Source of the DNA: Pyrus communis
Taxonomy: Eukaryota > Streptophyta > Magnoliopsida > Rosales > Rosaceae
Direction of reading: 5' to 3'
Length of the DNA stretch: 64,000 bases
NCBI RefSeq assembly: GCF_963583255.1
Contig: NC_084804.1
Span: 35,012,453 to 35,076,452, forward strand
The first letter of the stretch is position 1, and each line of letters opens with the position of its first letter. A program made the translations under genes and the position numbers. Shown piece after piece: positions 11,859 through 25,100 of the stretch. The notes below the pieces were generated by a model that had not been told where the DNA came from, made no database searches, and was given only the letters and a program-made list of their open reading frames with translations.

Positions 11859-12130
11859 TGTTGCAATCCTATTGGAATAGGAATGTGATTGTGTAAATCC
11901 TAATAGATATGAGAATGTATCTTATATTCCTATTAGGAGTAGATTACCTATTAAATGTTGTAATCCTAAAGGGTAAGGAATTAACCTTCCTTACTACTAT
12001 AAATAAAGGCATAATGGGGTGGAATAACACACACCCACAATTACACATCTCTTTATTCTTCTTCTCTACTGCCGCACCTTTCTCTCTCTCTATGGCCTCC
12101 ATAATTGTTTAGTAAATTATGCCTACAACA
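11859..12130 (+). repeat. 5' LTR of the 11859-18682 Copia
   Basis: 272 bp, TG...CA. It contains a TATA-like ACTATAAATAAAGG (about 11997-12008), the likely promoter of element transcription. Confidence 0.92.
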
Positions 12131-12465
12131 CGTTATCAGCACGCTCTTGACGCTGCGCTAAAGAGAGTTTGATCTTCAATCAAGGGAGTATTACGTTTTA
12201 ATCATTCCTTTTATGATTAATTTATTATTTTATTGAATTGATCTACATGATATTGATTCAATTTAATTTTTCTATGTTGAACATGATATAACGCATTGGA
12301 GATGCAATTCCAGCTTTCCAAGAAGGAACTTCTACAAATTCAAAGGATTTTGTTGTTTTCTGCCAATCAAGTACGCTTAAAATAAAGTAAGATATTTGAA
12401 ACGATCTTGAAGCATGAAAACATTCCCCATGATGCATGAACCCCACTATGTTTATATTTTCCTTC

Positions 12466-12504
<39 letters not shown>

Positions 12505-14899
12505 TCATATATTTGTCAATATATATATATATATATATATTTGTTTCATGCATTATGAAATTAAATCGCTATGTGGAATTTATGAGTCAAGTATATTCAT
12601 AAAGTAGAAGCATATTAGGGTTTCTACAACCCTAGAAATTTCGAAAAGAAAAACAAAAAGAAGGGAAATTGGACATCATGCAGCACCATTGCCGTGAGGA
12701 CCATTATGCTGGCCTGAAGCCTAGTCGTGTGGAGACACTCCTAAAAACAATGTCACTTCGATGTATGGACCTTGGCAACAACCCTCTGGGTTTTGTTGCG
12801 GAGCACATGGACAAACCAGGCCTTCGACCTGGATGGTTTAACCAGGGCCCGTATCCCAACTCCATAAAGGAAACCTGCAGCATTTCCCGTTTGGACCTAT
12901 CCCATGCTCTCGGCCCAAATTTGCCAGCAGCAATAGGCTGCTGGACCTTATCCTATATCCCGACCCATCTTTGTTGCAAGCATGCAGCTTGCATGCCCAA
13001 TTGGGCTGCTTTTGCAACCTGCTCGAGTCCAGCCTACAGCTTGAGGCTACATGAGCTTGTCTGAAGCAGCAGCCAGCAATCCAATGCTGGGCTGCCTCAT
13101 TTTTCGACCTAAAAGCCAAGTTTTGGCTTGTTTTTTATTATTTTCAGCCCATATTTTTTGCGCCCTACTCACGACACCCAAGCCCAATGTTATTAGGATA
13201 TGGCTTTTGGAATCTAATGCTAATTTTGGCATTTTAAATAATTTTAACCCGAATGTTATAATTATTTTGCTTCTATGATCGACCCCGAATGGTCCCGATC
13301 TATTAAATTAATTAAAAGTGACCTGCAGTCCATTAATCTGATAATGAATCCAAAATTATTGGCCTGAAGCCCACTTTTGGACATTAACGATTTAATAATT
13401 TATTTTTATACTTTGAACCATTGACATACTTTCGTAGTCCCGAAGCACTCACACTTGAGTCCCTGAAGCAACTCAAATCCGCTACACTTAGTTGTATATT
13501 GCCTTATGTGTTTCTTGCAGGAACCTCTCATTTATGAACTAAACGTTTATAAACTAAATTGAACCTGTAGTTTCAAATTTAGTGCCTTTGAAACCCGAAA
13601 TTTTCATAAAACAATACACCCATGAAAACCCGAATTTTTTATGAAAACCATGTCTTAGAATCCGAATGTTCTAACTTTGATGCTTATGGATGAATCATTC
13701 CCATAACACCAATCACAATCTTGTTCCCTCCAATTCAGTGGATTGTCGAACCATCACAAGTTCGATTTTCCAGATTTGGATGTTTCTAATAAAAACCACT
13801 TTATGTGGGGTACAAGACGTGAATCTCCACTTGACTATTAAAGTAGCTAAGAAACCATTGAAGGCAAGGAAGAGCTGAATAAGCCTCCACCATGATCTTT
13901 GTTTGAAGACTTATACCCGAAGCATTACAAATAGAAATACCTCCCGAATGAGGATTATATGGCTCTTTGGCTTGCTCTTACGGACCATCTAATCATGAAA
14001 GACATTGCCTGAAGCACACCATGATTACATCTATGAATAAGTACAATTCTGAAGTTTATAAATCTAATCAAATTTTGACTGGAGAATACTTTTCTCGTCC
14101 TTCCATGTTTCTAACTCGCCTCTGAAGCAGCAGTGTAGAAAACGAAAGTTTACCAAATTCTTGGATCTGATTACTACCACAAACATGAGAGAATGGTATG
14201 GACTCAGTTAGGCTGGAGTCTACCGAATAGCTCGACCCAGTTCGGTCAAAGCTTAACCGAATGGTGATGCACTGCTTCTGCAGGAATACACCGAATGGCA
14301 TACTATTTCACAATCCAATTTCGAGTTTGTTTTTACAACATATGGTAGAATCAGGGCTTGCCAAGGTGTGGCCTCATGCCCGAAACGTGATCCTTGGCAC
14401 CTAAGACCTAAAACTTTAAGAATAAAAGATAATATTCCCAAACCTCAACCCTGTAAAATCTACTTCCGTCTCGATGGAATAGATCGTTGGTTATCCACAT
14501 GCTCGTGCCCCTACCAATGTTGTTGAGGAGTACCATTCTAGTAGTCATATGTGAGACTAATTTTGGTTCCACCAAACATCGTTGGAAAAGCAGAATTTTG
14601 ACGTGGATGGCTTTGTTGGCCGAATCCCCTTAGTAAATCATTTACTTTGTGAACATTTTTCCATGTTCTTGGATTTAAGTTTGGTGTATGTTTTACTTAT
14701 GGATAATCTTATTGATATTGTCCTCGAATATGAGTTAATTGAATCATGTTTCTTAATACATGTGATCAATTCAATCAAACACGTGATTAGGTAAGAATGT
14801 GGGAAAGTTAGTTGTCTGGATGAATGCGTACTACACACACTAACTTTACACCTAAATCACATCTCTAACAACGACTTCAGGTCTATCTAACCTGATTAA

Positions 14900-17800
14900 G
14901 AGCATTGGGATGCTCCTCGTTGTATGAATGGTACTGAATTACCATTTAATTGACCTTAAATTCTCCCTGACGTTGAGTTTTTAAGGATATTCGAGATGAC
15001 AATGATCATAAATGAAACCACTGAAGAAAATAGAGTGAAATATCTTTGCATCACCTCCAAAAATGAGCCTGAAGGTTTGATTTGGGGCCAATGGGTTGTC
15101 TCCCAACTGGGAATACACCACATGTGGCCGGCATAAAGCCTAGTGATTGAGCAGTTTACTTGTTTTAACATGACCATTTAGGACACTTAGGTCGATCAAT
15201 GATGCTATGACGCATCTTCTTACCCAAAGCAAGGATTTTGTGCCTATAAGCACACTTTTCCAAAACCCGCTTGTTTTAGGAAACTTGATTTCTAAATCAT
15301 CCATTGCAAAGATACGAAACGACTCTCTTTTCACAATGGATTCAAGGGAATATATGTGGACTAATCCAACCAAAACGCGGACCATATAAATACTTATGGT
15401 TTTGGTTAATGAATCGACAAACTGGTCACATGTTTGTCCACACACATTACTGTTAAACCTCTTAGCCGATTATGGGTTCACTACCCTACTTATCCCTTAA
15501 AGTCCGGGAGACTGGATAATGCTGTAGAGTTTATATCGACGGTTTTCGATAAAGTATTGCATGTCGTTTTGGGTTTCTAATTGAACATCGAATTCCCATG
15601 TTTACCCCAAATAGCCTCGCCTAGCGATCATACAACGCAATTTAAATGATCGCCCAAATTTTGGTAAAAGTATCAAGTTTTCGGTTTTTGCCTAGAGCTA
15701 TGCAATCTTGTACGCAGTTATGTTGGTCTTTAATGAAGGATGTGTATCCTTTGTCGTAATGTATTTGGGTGTGCATTCTATGTGCCAAGTTACTCCGTCG
15801 TAACGTACCACTATGGGTCCTTAAAGAAGGATGTGTATCCTTTGTCGATCATGATTCTCCTTCACAGTAGCTCTTTTCGAGCCCTTGCATGCGATCTTTT
15901 TACCACTCATTTGCGGGTTGTCACTTTAATGAGATAGTTTTCCCACCGTTAAAGGGAGATAAGAACGTCAACGTTCCTGTAGAACGACACAAAGTTGCGT
16001 AGACGTTGCCCACTATGTCTCATCTCAATCCCCATACCGCACAAGTGTGATAAGCAAGTGCGATGAATTCTAGTTTTCATAACGTTGCTCCCTAAGCATT
16101 CCTCTGATCTAGCTAAAGTGACGAGATCATATTCCAGCTACAAACATGCCTGCAAGAATAGACGTACTTAACGAACGTCGAGTCAACATCCTTAAAGGGT
16201 GTGCCACCCCTATTGGATGGTTTGGATGCCCCTGTTGGACAATATGGTACACCGGCAAATAGCCAATCAATCTGTCTTGGCCTGGAGCACGATAGATCAT
16301 TTGATTTATAGGATTCACTTCCCTAGAAGAGGAAGACACGGTACAACAATGAATCTAAACTCGATCATTGTCTCAAATCATTTCCATCTCATGAGATTAA
16401 TCCGAATTACTTTCGAGACTTGAAGTTCTTGGTCCAGTATACTAGTTTGGATAAGCTAAATGAAATTGAAATGAGATTATCATCGATGATGTTTTTACTT
16501 ATATGGTAGCAACCGACATAAATGAAAAGCGACGATATCAAATCGTGTTCCGTTGATTAAGTGACAACGTAGAATTGATTGGACAACTGAAATTACAATC
16601 CAGGTCAAATTCCTTACCAAAGTGTGTTTGGACCTGCGTTCCTACACTGCCCAAGGTAACCCTATTATGTTACAAGTGGGAAAGAAAGCGTTATGAGATG
16701 AATGAAATAAGTGCGATATGATGCACGCCTTACGGTGTAAGGTTTCTATCAAAATGTCATGTGATTGATAGCAGCATTATGAAATATGGTTAGTGTTTTC
16801 TCTATGAGGATATAGATATGGAGATTTACATATAAGTTCTCGAAGAATTACATGGACTGGTTCAAATAGTTCCAAAACCACGGAACACCCTCTTAACTCG
16901 TTTTAAGGCGTTCACTTACAATCCGACGGATATGGTATACCCATCTAAGTGATTATTTGATCAGTCAGGAATATGAATTATGCTCTTGCGTGTTAAACTA
17001 TGAAGTCTTATTCCAAATTGCTAGAGTTACAGTTTATGTCGTTGACACGAATCTCACTAAGACTCCGGAATAGCTTGAGAAAACTGCCTCGCACCTGAAG
17101 ATGGAATATGAGATGACGAATCTTGGGAAACTCGTTTATGCCTTGACCTGAAGTTGAAGCATTGTTCTGACAGTATTTTGGTCTACCAGTTGAACTACAC
17201 CTCGAATGTGTTACTTTTGAGTATACCTTTGATCGTCCATACGTTATATGCGAATGAGACCTTTGAAGAGGTTATGGAATCCGAAATTCTATATCTAAGT
17301 TCGACTTTGCACTTCGTTGTACTTAGCTTATTGTATTTAGACAAGACATCTTCTTCGCTGCTGATCTTAGTAAAGATGCAGCATCACGCCTACACTCAAC
17401 CACTAAATTTGTATTAAAGACGTACCCTGAAGGTACTACATAGGCAATCCCAACGCATCTCGAGCGGATCCAACCCCCCTGATCCTCAGAAAGATACTTG
17501 CCTTGTTTGTTATGCTGACACTGGTTACTTATCAAACCCGCATAAGGCAAAATCCTCAAATGTTTATGTCTTTACCGTTAGGGATATCGCAATATCTTAG
17601 AGGTCCACAATATGACCTTAGTTGCGAAATCTTCGAAACGTTCCAAGACTCACCTCACTTAACTACGCCACAAGTGAGACATGGTTATGAGTTCTTGTTG
17701 AGCATATTCGAAGTACTTGCTGTGTTCTCATCCATCGTTGAGTCCCAAGAACGATCCATGAAGATAATGCCACATGTATCGACCCGACCAAGCCATGCTA

Positions 17801-17990
17801 CATCAACAAAGTCAACGCCTACACATATTGCGTCTACATCTACATCAACAAAGCATCAAGAGATTGAAGTCATGCAAGCCGATCCCAGACAACCTTGCCA
17901 ACCTCTACACAATGTCACTGCTGAAGTCAACCTTCCAAAAGCTTGTCCGAGGAATTGATATGCCTAACTACTCATATGCAATGCTTGTAG
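14900..17990 (+). pseudogene. Degenerate Copia integrase-RT-RNase H
   Basis: Conserved pieces appear in Copia order across changing frames. A GAG-pre-integrase motif DHLGHLGRSMM followed by a stop lies at about 15168-15215. An integrase-like MVLVNESTNWSHVC lies at 15395-15440 and FGCAFYVPSYS at about 15766-15800. A KRKTRYN-type linker is near 16328, and an RT start WERKRYEMNEI at about 16678. VYVVDTNL, at the place of the YVDD box, is near 17035, and an RNase H DTGYLSNPHKA at 17517-17550. LKSTFQKLVRGIDMP at about 17921-17965 is the usual C-terminus. Stops separate almost every block. The gag region (12131-14900) is not recognisable. Confidence 0.75.
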
Positions 17991-18412
17991 TTCTCAATTA
18001 GAAGTTATGTCAAACTCAGGATGAGTATCCAGAAGTATACTCATTTGATCTTAATATACTCTTTTTCCTTAGGATTAAGAGCATTTTTCCCATTGGGTTT
18101 TTGCTACCTAACTAGGTTTTAACGAGGCACCCATCCTGGGTTGATCATACCCTTATAAGCTCTTCTACTTGCGTCCAAAAGACGTATAGTTTTGACTTAA
18201 TGCAACTTCTCACTTTTCTCCTTAGACTATGGGTTTTCCCCACCTTGGGTTTTACCCTAGTAAGGTCTTGTCAGTTTTACTTTTTATGCATTCTTCCGTT
18301 GATTTAAGACTCACATTCGCCCATTGTGTCGACGACTTCATCAACTATACTTACTTCATCACTGAAGACCTGATGCGCCATTTACTTGAGTATTTACACA
18401 CTTAAGGGGGAG

Positions 18413-18682
18413 TGTTGCAGTCCTATTGGAATAAGAATGTGATTGTGTAAATCCTAATAGATATGGGAATGTATCTTGTATTCCTATTAGGAGTAGATTA
18501 CCTATTAAATGTTGTAATCCTAAAGGGTAAGGAATTAACCTTCCTTACTACTATAAATAAAGGCATAATGGGGTGGAATAACACACACCCACAATTACAC
18601 ATCTTTCTATTCTTCTTCTCTATTGCCGCACCTTTCTCTCTCTATAGCCTCTATAATTGTTTAGTAAATTATACCTGCAACA
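18413..18682 (+). repeat. 3' LTR of the 11859-18682 Copia
   Basis: 270 bp, about 96% identical to the 5' LTR, followed by the AAAAG target duplication. Confidence 0.92.
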
Positions 18683-18751
18683 AAAAGTTTAATATAAAAA
18701 AAAACGTAATAAAAAGGTATCGTGCATCAATTACACACTCTTTCCTGAATA

Positions 18752-18962
18752 AGGATCCTCTCCAGATCCTCTTTGTGAGAATCTCAGGGATCCTCGAATC
18801 GTTCCGTTCATCATACATCGTGCTGTCAAAAATCATTGTAAATTTTTTATTTAAAATTAAATATAAACAGTACCTAACAAAAACTGACCGCACGATGTAT
18901 GATGAACGAATACGAATGAAGGATCCCCGGGATCCTCACAAAGAGGATCTGGAGAGGATCCT
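18752..18962. mobile_element. Foldback MITE, AGGATCCTCTCC termini, 211 bp
   Basis: The left arm AGGATCCTCTCCAGATCCTC (18752 on) is mirrored exactly by the right arm ending GAGGATCTGGAGAGGATCCT at 18962. A second inner inverted pair, GTTCATCATACATCGTGC and GCACGATGTATGATGAAC, lets the whole element fold into one long hairpin. There is no coding capacity. The target duplication is unclear. It sits 65 bp downstream of the Copia at 11859-18682. Confidence 0.75.
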
Positions 18963-18987
18963 CATTTCTCTATCCTCTCATTCACTA

Positions 18988-19077
18988 TTTCTTAAACTGA
19001 ACATTGAATATTTTTTAAACTAACTAATTCCGAAACTGAATACGGGTATTGCACTATTTTTTAAACTGAACATTGAC

Positions 19078-19112
<35 letters not shown>

Positions 19113-19638
19113 AAACATAGATACTATCACAATTTCGTAAACTGAACATTGGTACTATCATTATTTCTTAAACTGAACAGGTACTATTTTTAAAACTGAA
19201 TACGGATATTATTTCTAAAATTGAACACGAATTGGTAGACGCCTTCCACACCATTTTGGTTGGGATTTTTTTTTCTTTATTTTTGATTAAATTCAAAGTT
19301 TTAAAACTCCTTATCTTTTCTTACTTTAATTGACAGCATGCATGTAAAGAATTAGAGAGTTACTTAAATGTGTTGGCTGGGCTGCAGGATTTATTGGTTA
19401 ACTCAAAGCCTAGGGCAGAATCTAGGGAAAGATTCTCCGTGATTAGCCGTACTGGCTCTCGCCTTGAGTCCACTTCAAATCCAACTTAAAGGATAGAAAA
19501 TAAAAGCATACAAGCTTGTGAGCCGAATAAGCTATATATTGGCCCATCGTCATTCGGCAATTATTCCTTGTATTCGAACCGATTGGACCTGAGAGATTAA
19601 GACTATTATCCAATTCCCAAAGAATTTTAATAAATTTA
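18988..19638. other. Gene-free stretch with degenerate short tandem repeats
   Basis: 18990-19230 is a run of variants of ATTTCTTAAACTGAACATTGGTA, roughly 30-40 bp each, interrupted by a T run at 19080-19107. No gene or element ends were seen in 19230-19638. Confidence 0.5.
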
Positions 19639-20176
19639 GAATGTTATTAGGCCCACCTCATTATTCTATTTCTACACTCACATTATAATCCCACTCACCA
19701 TAAAAAATTAAAAAAAAAAAAAAAAAAAAAAAACCTTACTATCTTCCCACCCACCATTATCCCCAAAAGTACCCTTCAAATCCCCACCCTCGACATTCAC
19801 CAACACAACCTCCCCCTTCCCATATAGAGAAAGAAACTCCGATGACATCCATATACGGCTAGATGCATTTAGTGCGTTTGGTATTTGTATTACAACGAGC
19901 TCGACGAATACAACATGATCAATTCGTGAGTCAATCATAGATTCAAAAATTTAGAACCCAATAAACATAAATTAAAATTTAGAAGGAATAAAATGAAGAT
20001 GAGATGTTTGGGAATTGAGATTACAAGTTGTTGGGAGTGTGGTTGGAAGTGAACCATCTGATTTTGTTTTCCATTAGCCCTTAGATGACATTTTACATGA
20101 GAATAATTTGGTAATTAAAATTTTGAATAAACAGTGAGTGTAGAAATAAGACAGAAGGGTAGTGAGAGTAGCACTC
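19639..20176. mobile_element. hAT-like MITE, 538 bp, 8-bp target duplication
   Basis: The ends are inverted: the left GAATGTTATTAGGCCCACC...TATTTCTACACTCAC is matched, reversed and complemented, by GTGAGTGTAGAAATAAGACAG...GAGTAGCACTC on the right. Both sides carry TAAATTTA (19631-19638 and 20177-20184), an 8-bp direct repeat typical of hAT. There is an internal A run at 19709-19732 and no transposase frame. Confidence 0.65.
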
Positions 20177-20184
20177 TAAATTTA

Positions 20185-20689
20185 TAGGAATTTTTTTTTT
20201 TGAGTAAATTTATAGGACTTAACAATAATAATTTTTAACTATTATCCAATGCCCAAAGACCAGGTTAATTATCAATTCTTATTTTAATAAATTTATAGAA
20301 CTTAACAATAAAAATAAAAATTATCAGGATGGTTTTTTTTTTTTTTTCGTCCAGGTAGAGCATTAATAAGTTAGATGTTAGTTTAATATCGATGGGTTTA
20401 AACTCACGTCGTCATGCAATGGCACAACATCTTTATATCACTGTGGTAAAGGGCTACTAGTTTTTGTCTTTAACTTACCTCCTTCGGAATTTAAACTCTT
20501 TCCTCTTTTCTTAAAATTGATTGGTGTAAAATACCACTTATAAATTATAATACAACAAAAGGAATAAAAATAATTTCAAAGTTTTATTTTACGTTTGGTG
20601 TATATCCCCTATATACCAGTACGCACCTACCATAAGTTTGTCCACATTTAATGAATCTATATTTATAGATAGAGTGAAAGAGAGAGGCA
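20185..20689. other. Gene-free stretch
   Basis: AT-rich sequence with a short repeated phrase (TAAATTTATAGGACTTAACAATAA at about 20205 and again near 20290). Nothing codes convincingly. Confidence 0.4.
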
Positions 20690-21009
20690 TCTACAGCAAA
20701 GACTGTTGAGGAAAAGTCGACATTTTTTTTATTAGTAAATAAACTTAGAAGAAAGGCAAGTTGATGAATTATTTTTATATTCACATGCCAAGTTGAATTG
20801 TAGATATATAAAATTTGACAAATTGAGATCATAAGAAACAAGTTTTTCAAAATACCTTTGTGTACCGGTATATTCGTTCTGATAGATATAATGAAGTTAT
20901 GATGACCAACTTGATGGTTATTCTATAATTTGAGAAAACAGATCCAATCTTTATTTTGGAATTTGTATCAAAGAGCATATTTATCTTATTATTTAGAATT
21001 TTCTCACGT

Positions 21010-21044
<35 letters not shown>

Positions 21045-21918
21045 GGCGAAGACCTCATGCAATGTTTGAATAAGGAATTTGCTGGTCGAGCATTTACAAT
21101 ACTTGCATCTTAAATTTTTAACCACATTATTCATATACATGGAAATAGTGGATTACTATGACAGTTAGGATCATTCTTTCAAAACTTCATCCTTATGAAA
21201 GAAAGTTGAGATTCTACTATAAAATTAATGAGGAAGATAAGTAGTAGTCAAACCTCTTTATAAGTCATTGCAAGATTTCTTCTTTCAATGATGTGGACTC
21301 TTCTACCTTCATATCCTCACAAGCTCCCATCACGGTAACTAATTTTCAAGCCAAACACGTGGACAACACAAATTGGATAATGCAGAGCTCGCGTAAGGCT
21401 TCACAGATAGACCAACCTATTTTGATACCATGAAGAAAATTGTAGTTCTACTATAAAACTAATTGACAATATATGAAGTATCCCAACCTCGTAAAAGCCC
21501 TTGCAATGGTTTCCTTTTACTATGTAGGATTTCTCTACCTTCATGTCTTCACATTCTCACACCCCTTAGTATAAATTTAAATAATTAATATCACCTGTAT
21601 AAAGAAAAACATTTATTCATATACTTGCATATTACTTTTGATAAGAAAATTTTCTCGTTCCAAATTAATCTTTGATTCACGAAGTTGTAATTAACTCCAG
21701 AGTCCTGAAGATGTACGCGATCGGTTTTGCAAGAAGACGATCGGTTTTGCAGGTCTGTCTGACACTAGCACGTACGCGATCGGTTTTGCAAGAAGACGAA
21801 TAAAAGAAATAGAAATATTGGCATAAATAATTTGTTTTCTAAAGATTGTTTTTTTAATATGCACAAACAAACAATTCTGCTTACAAAACATTCGTAACGT
21901 CACAACCTTGGGACATAC
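20690..21918. repeat. Duplicated upstream segment, copy A (left part)
   Basis: 20707-21180 matches 26903-27440, sharing for example ATTAGTAAATAAACTTAGAA and GGCAAGTTGATG. 21545-21918 matches 37085-37625 directly upstream of dioxygenase 2, sharing AGTCCTGAAGATGTA, GGCATAAATAATTTGTTTTC and TATGCACAAACAAA. Copy A is therefore a second version of the upstream region of dioxygenase 2. It is split by the young Copia at 21919-26781 and resumes at 26787. 21190-21540 also carries an internal imperfect direct duplication (TTCTACTATAAAA...CTACCTTCAT...). Confidence 0.7.
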
Positions 21919-22108
21919 TGTATAAAACCAAGATCCACAGTTTCTAAATATCTCTCATATATTGATTAATTAGATAAATTACAATGATGCAGCAATGTAT
22001 ATATAGACAGTACACTGCTCTTACAATTACAATTATATCCTTGTCTAATCTATTTATTTACATAAGAATCATAACAAACATTTAACTAATTTTGTTTGAC
22101 TCTTTACA
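21919..22108 (-). repeat. 3' LTR of the intact Copia
   Basis: 190 bp, one mismatch from the other LTR. It contains the last codons and stop of the polyprotein (stop at 22082-22084). Confidence 0.95.
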
Positions 22109-25100
22109 CCCCCTCAAGCTGAACTTGGAAGCATCGAAAGGTCCAAGTGCAAGCTTGGATTGCAGATACAGAAACCTAGATTTAGACAGAGATTTGGTAT
22201 GAATATCAGCTAACTGATCTTGAGAACACACATACTGGACTTTGAGTAGATTAGCAAGGACCAACTCTCTAATATAATGGTAATCAAGTTCAATATGCTT
22301 GGTGCGAGCATGAAAGACTGGATTGGATGCAAGGGATATGGCAGACAGATTATCACACCAAAGAGAAGGGACTTGAGGAAGCTGGAGACCAAGATCTTTG
22401 AACACTTTGCAAATCCAGGTGATTTCAGCGGCTGTGTGCGCTAATGATCTGTATTCTGCTTCAGTGGAGGAACGAGCAACCGTGGGTTGCTTCTTAGCAC
22501 TCCAGCTAATAAGATTGGATCCCAGGAATATGCAATAACCACTAGTAGATCGACGATCGAATGGACAGCCAGCCCAATCAGCATCAGAATAGGTAGTAAG
22601 ATGAACATTACCTTTCGTGAACCACAAACCATGACTGACTGTGGCTTTGAGGAATCTGAGAATACGTTTGGCTGCTTGAAGATGTGGTTCGCGGGGAGCA
22701 TGCATAAACTGACAGACTTGATTGACAGCAAAGGATAAATCAGGTCGTGTCCAAGTTAAGTATTGCAAAGCACCCACAATAGATCGGTATTCTGCTGGAT
22801 CAGGTAATAAGGGACCAGTATGATCGAGTTTGATAGATCCAAGAGGAGTGAGGCATGGTTTAGCACCATCCATGCTGGTCTTTTGAAGTAAGTCAAAAAT
22901 ATACTTGCTTTGATGTAAGAAAAGACCAGCAGCAGATCTCTGAACCTCAAGACCCAAAAAATAGTGCAAAGGGCCTAAATCCTTCACGGGAAAAACAGTA
23001 CTTAGTGTCTGAATGAAATGTTGACAAGCTGCAGGATTTGGACCTGTGACAAGTATGTCATCGACATACACCAAGACAAAAACAGGAACAGATTCTTGGA
23101 GCACAAATAAAGAAGCATCAGATTGAGATTGATGAAAACCTAAGGACTTAAGGACTGCAAATAATTTGTCAAACCAGGCCCGAGGGGCTTGTTTCAATCC
23201 ATACAAGGATTTACGAAGCTTGCAGACATGAGTCGAATAACTTGGATCACTGAAACCAGGAGGTTGCTGCATGTAGACATCTTCTTGAAGGTCACCGTGC
23301 AGAAAAGCATTACTGATATCCAATTGATTGAGAAACCAGTCATATTGAACTGCAAGAGATAGAAGAATCCGAATGGTGACAGGTTTTGCAACAGGACTAA
23401 AAGTTTCCTTGTAATCCAAACCAGCTTGCTGATGAAATCCTTTGGCCACAAGCCGAGCTTTGTAACAGTCTATAGTACCATTTGGATGTTTCTTAACTCG
23501 AAACACCCACTTACATCCAACAATATTTTGTTGGGAGGTAAAAGGAACGAGAGACCAAGTGCCGGTTGACTGCAGAGCATTTATTTCATCCTGCATAGCA
23601 GCCCTCCAGTGAGCATGTTTTGAGGCCTGAAGATAAGTTGTGGGAAGAATATCAACCGTATCAGGTAAAGGGTGTTTGGTGGCGGAGTAGGCTTTGGGTT
23701 TAAAGATACCAGCTTTGGATCTAGTGAGCATAGGATGAGTATTAGGAACAGAAGAAGGGGCAGAAGAAGGATTCACTGAAGAGTGCTCAGAAGAGGTCAC
23801 ATGAGGTACTGGAACATCAACAGGTACTGGAAGATCCTCATGAGGTACTGGAACATCAACAAGTACTGGAAGATCCTCTGGAGATACAGGAACATTAACA
23901 GATACTGGAGGATTCACGTGAGGTACAGAGTGAGCAGCAGGGATTGTGAAGTGCAGATTGACAGACGAATTCACGGGAGAAGTATCAGCAAGAACATTAG
24001 GTGCACCAGGAAAGTCAGATGATATACTCTGAAAGGGAAAGGTAGTCTCATCAAAGATTACATGCCGAGAGATATATACTCGTTGTGTAACTGGATCAAG
24101 ACAACGATACCCCTTGTGTTGAAGACTATACCCAAGGAAAACACAGGATTTACTCTTGCTAGCCAACTTAGATGTAGTATAGGGTTTGAGCCAGGGGTAA
24201 CAACAGCAACCAAAAATTCTGAGTCGAAAATAATCTGGAGGAGTGCCAAAGAGGAGTTCCCAAGGGGACTGCAGTACACCACCAAGGGGAAGGCGATTGA
24301 TTAGATATGTAGCAGTGGAAAAAGCTTCAACCCAAAACATATGAGGCACTTGAGATTGCACGAAGAGTGTACGAGCAGTTTCAACTAAATGACGATGTTT
24401 CCGTTCAACACATCCATTCTGCTCAGGAGTATGAGGACAGCTAAATTGTTGCAAAATGCCATGAAGTTTAAGAAAATTCTGAAATTGATGACTGGTAAAC
24501 TCACCCCCTGAATCAGAGCGAACAACTTTTATTTTATTACCAAGAGTGTTCTCTACATAGGACTTGTACTCCACAAAGGTTGAAAATACAGAAGACTTGG
24601 ACTTTAAGGGAAAAAACCAACTATACTTGCTGTGATCATCAACAATAAGCAAGTAATATCTATAGCCACTCACTGATACAACAGGAGATGGTCCCCAGAC
24701 ATCACAGTGCAACAAATCTAGACTTTTAGTAGAGACAGATTGATGAGTACCAAAAGGAAGCTTGTGATTCTTTGCCAAAGCACAGTCTTTGCAGAAGAAG
24801 GCCAGAGAAGAGGTGCCTTGAACAACAACTTTATTGGTAGACAAGACTTTGCGAAAAATAGCAGAAGAGGGATGACCAAGTCGGCTGTGCCATATGCGAA
24901 CATTAGCAGAAGTACTTACAAGTGCAGTAGAAGCATGAGTGACAGGAGAGAGAACAGAGGAACCATGAAGCGGAAAGAAGCCATCTTTAACTTGGCCCCG
25001 CAAAAGCGTCCTCCCCGTAAAACGATCCTTGACAGAGGATCCATGAATGTCAAGTGTTAATGAACAATCATTATCTTTAATAAACTGATAAGCAGAGAGA

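Larger units (their letters stand above)
11859..18682 (+). mobile_element. LTR-complete Ty1-copia retrotransposon, coding-dead
   Basis: The LTRs are 11859-12130 and 18413-18682, both TG...CA, and differ by roughly a dozen substitutions plus a 2-bp indel (about 4%). They are flanked by the 5-bp target duplication AAAAG (11854-11858 and 18683-18687). Directly after the 5' LTR comes CGTTATCAGCACGCTC, the primer-binding position of a known plant Copia type. The polypurine tract CTTAAGGGGGAG (18401-18412) abuts the 3' LTR. The internal part keeps Copia gene order but is full of stops and frameshifts. Structure is secure; the element cannot be autonomous. Confidence 0.92.

Noticed and set aside
12414..12602. 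Frame rich in Tyr/Ile near 12460-12540
   Set aside because: It is the translation of an AT dinucleotide repeat.
18463..19023. 186-codon frame at the end of the 3' LTR
   Set aside because: It spans the LTR, the target duplication and a MITE, so it is accidental.
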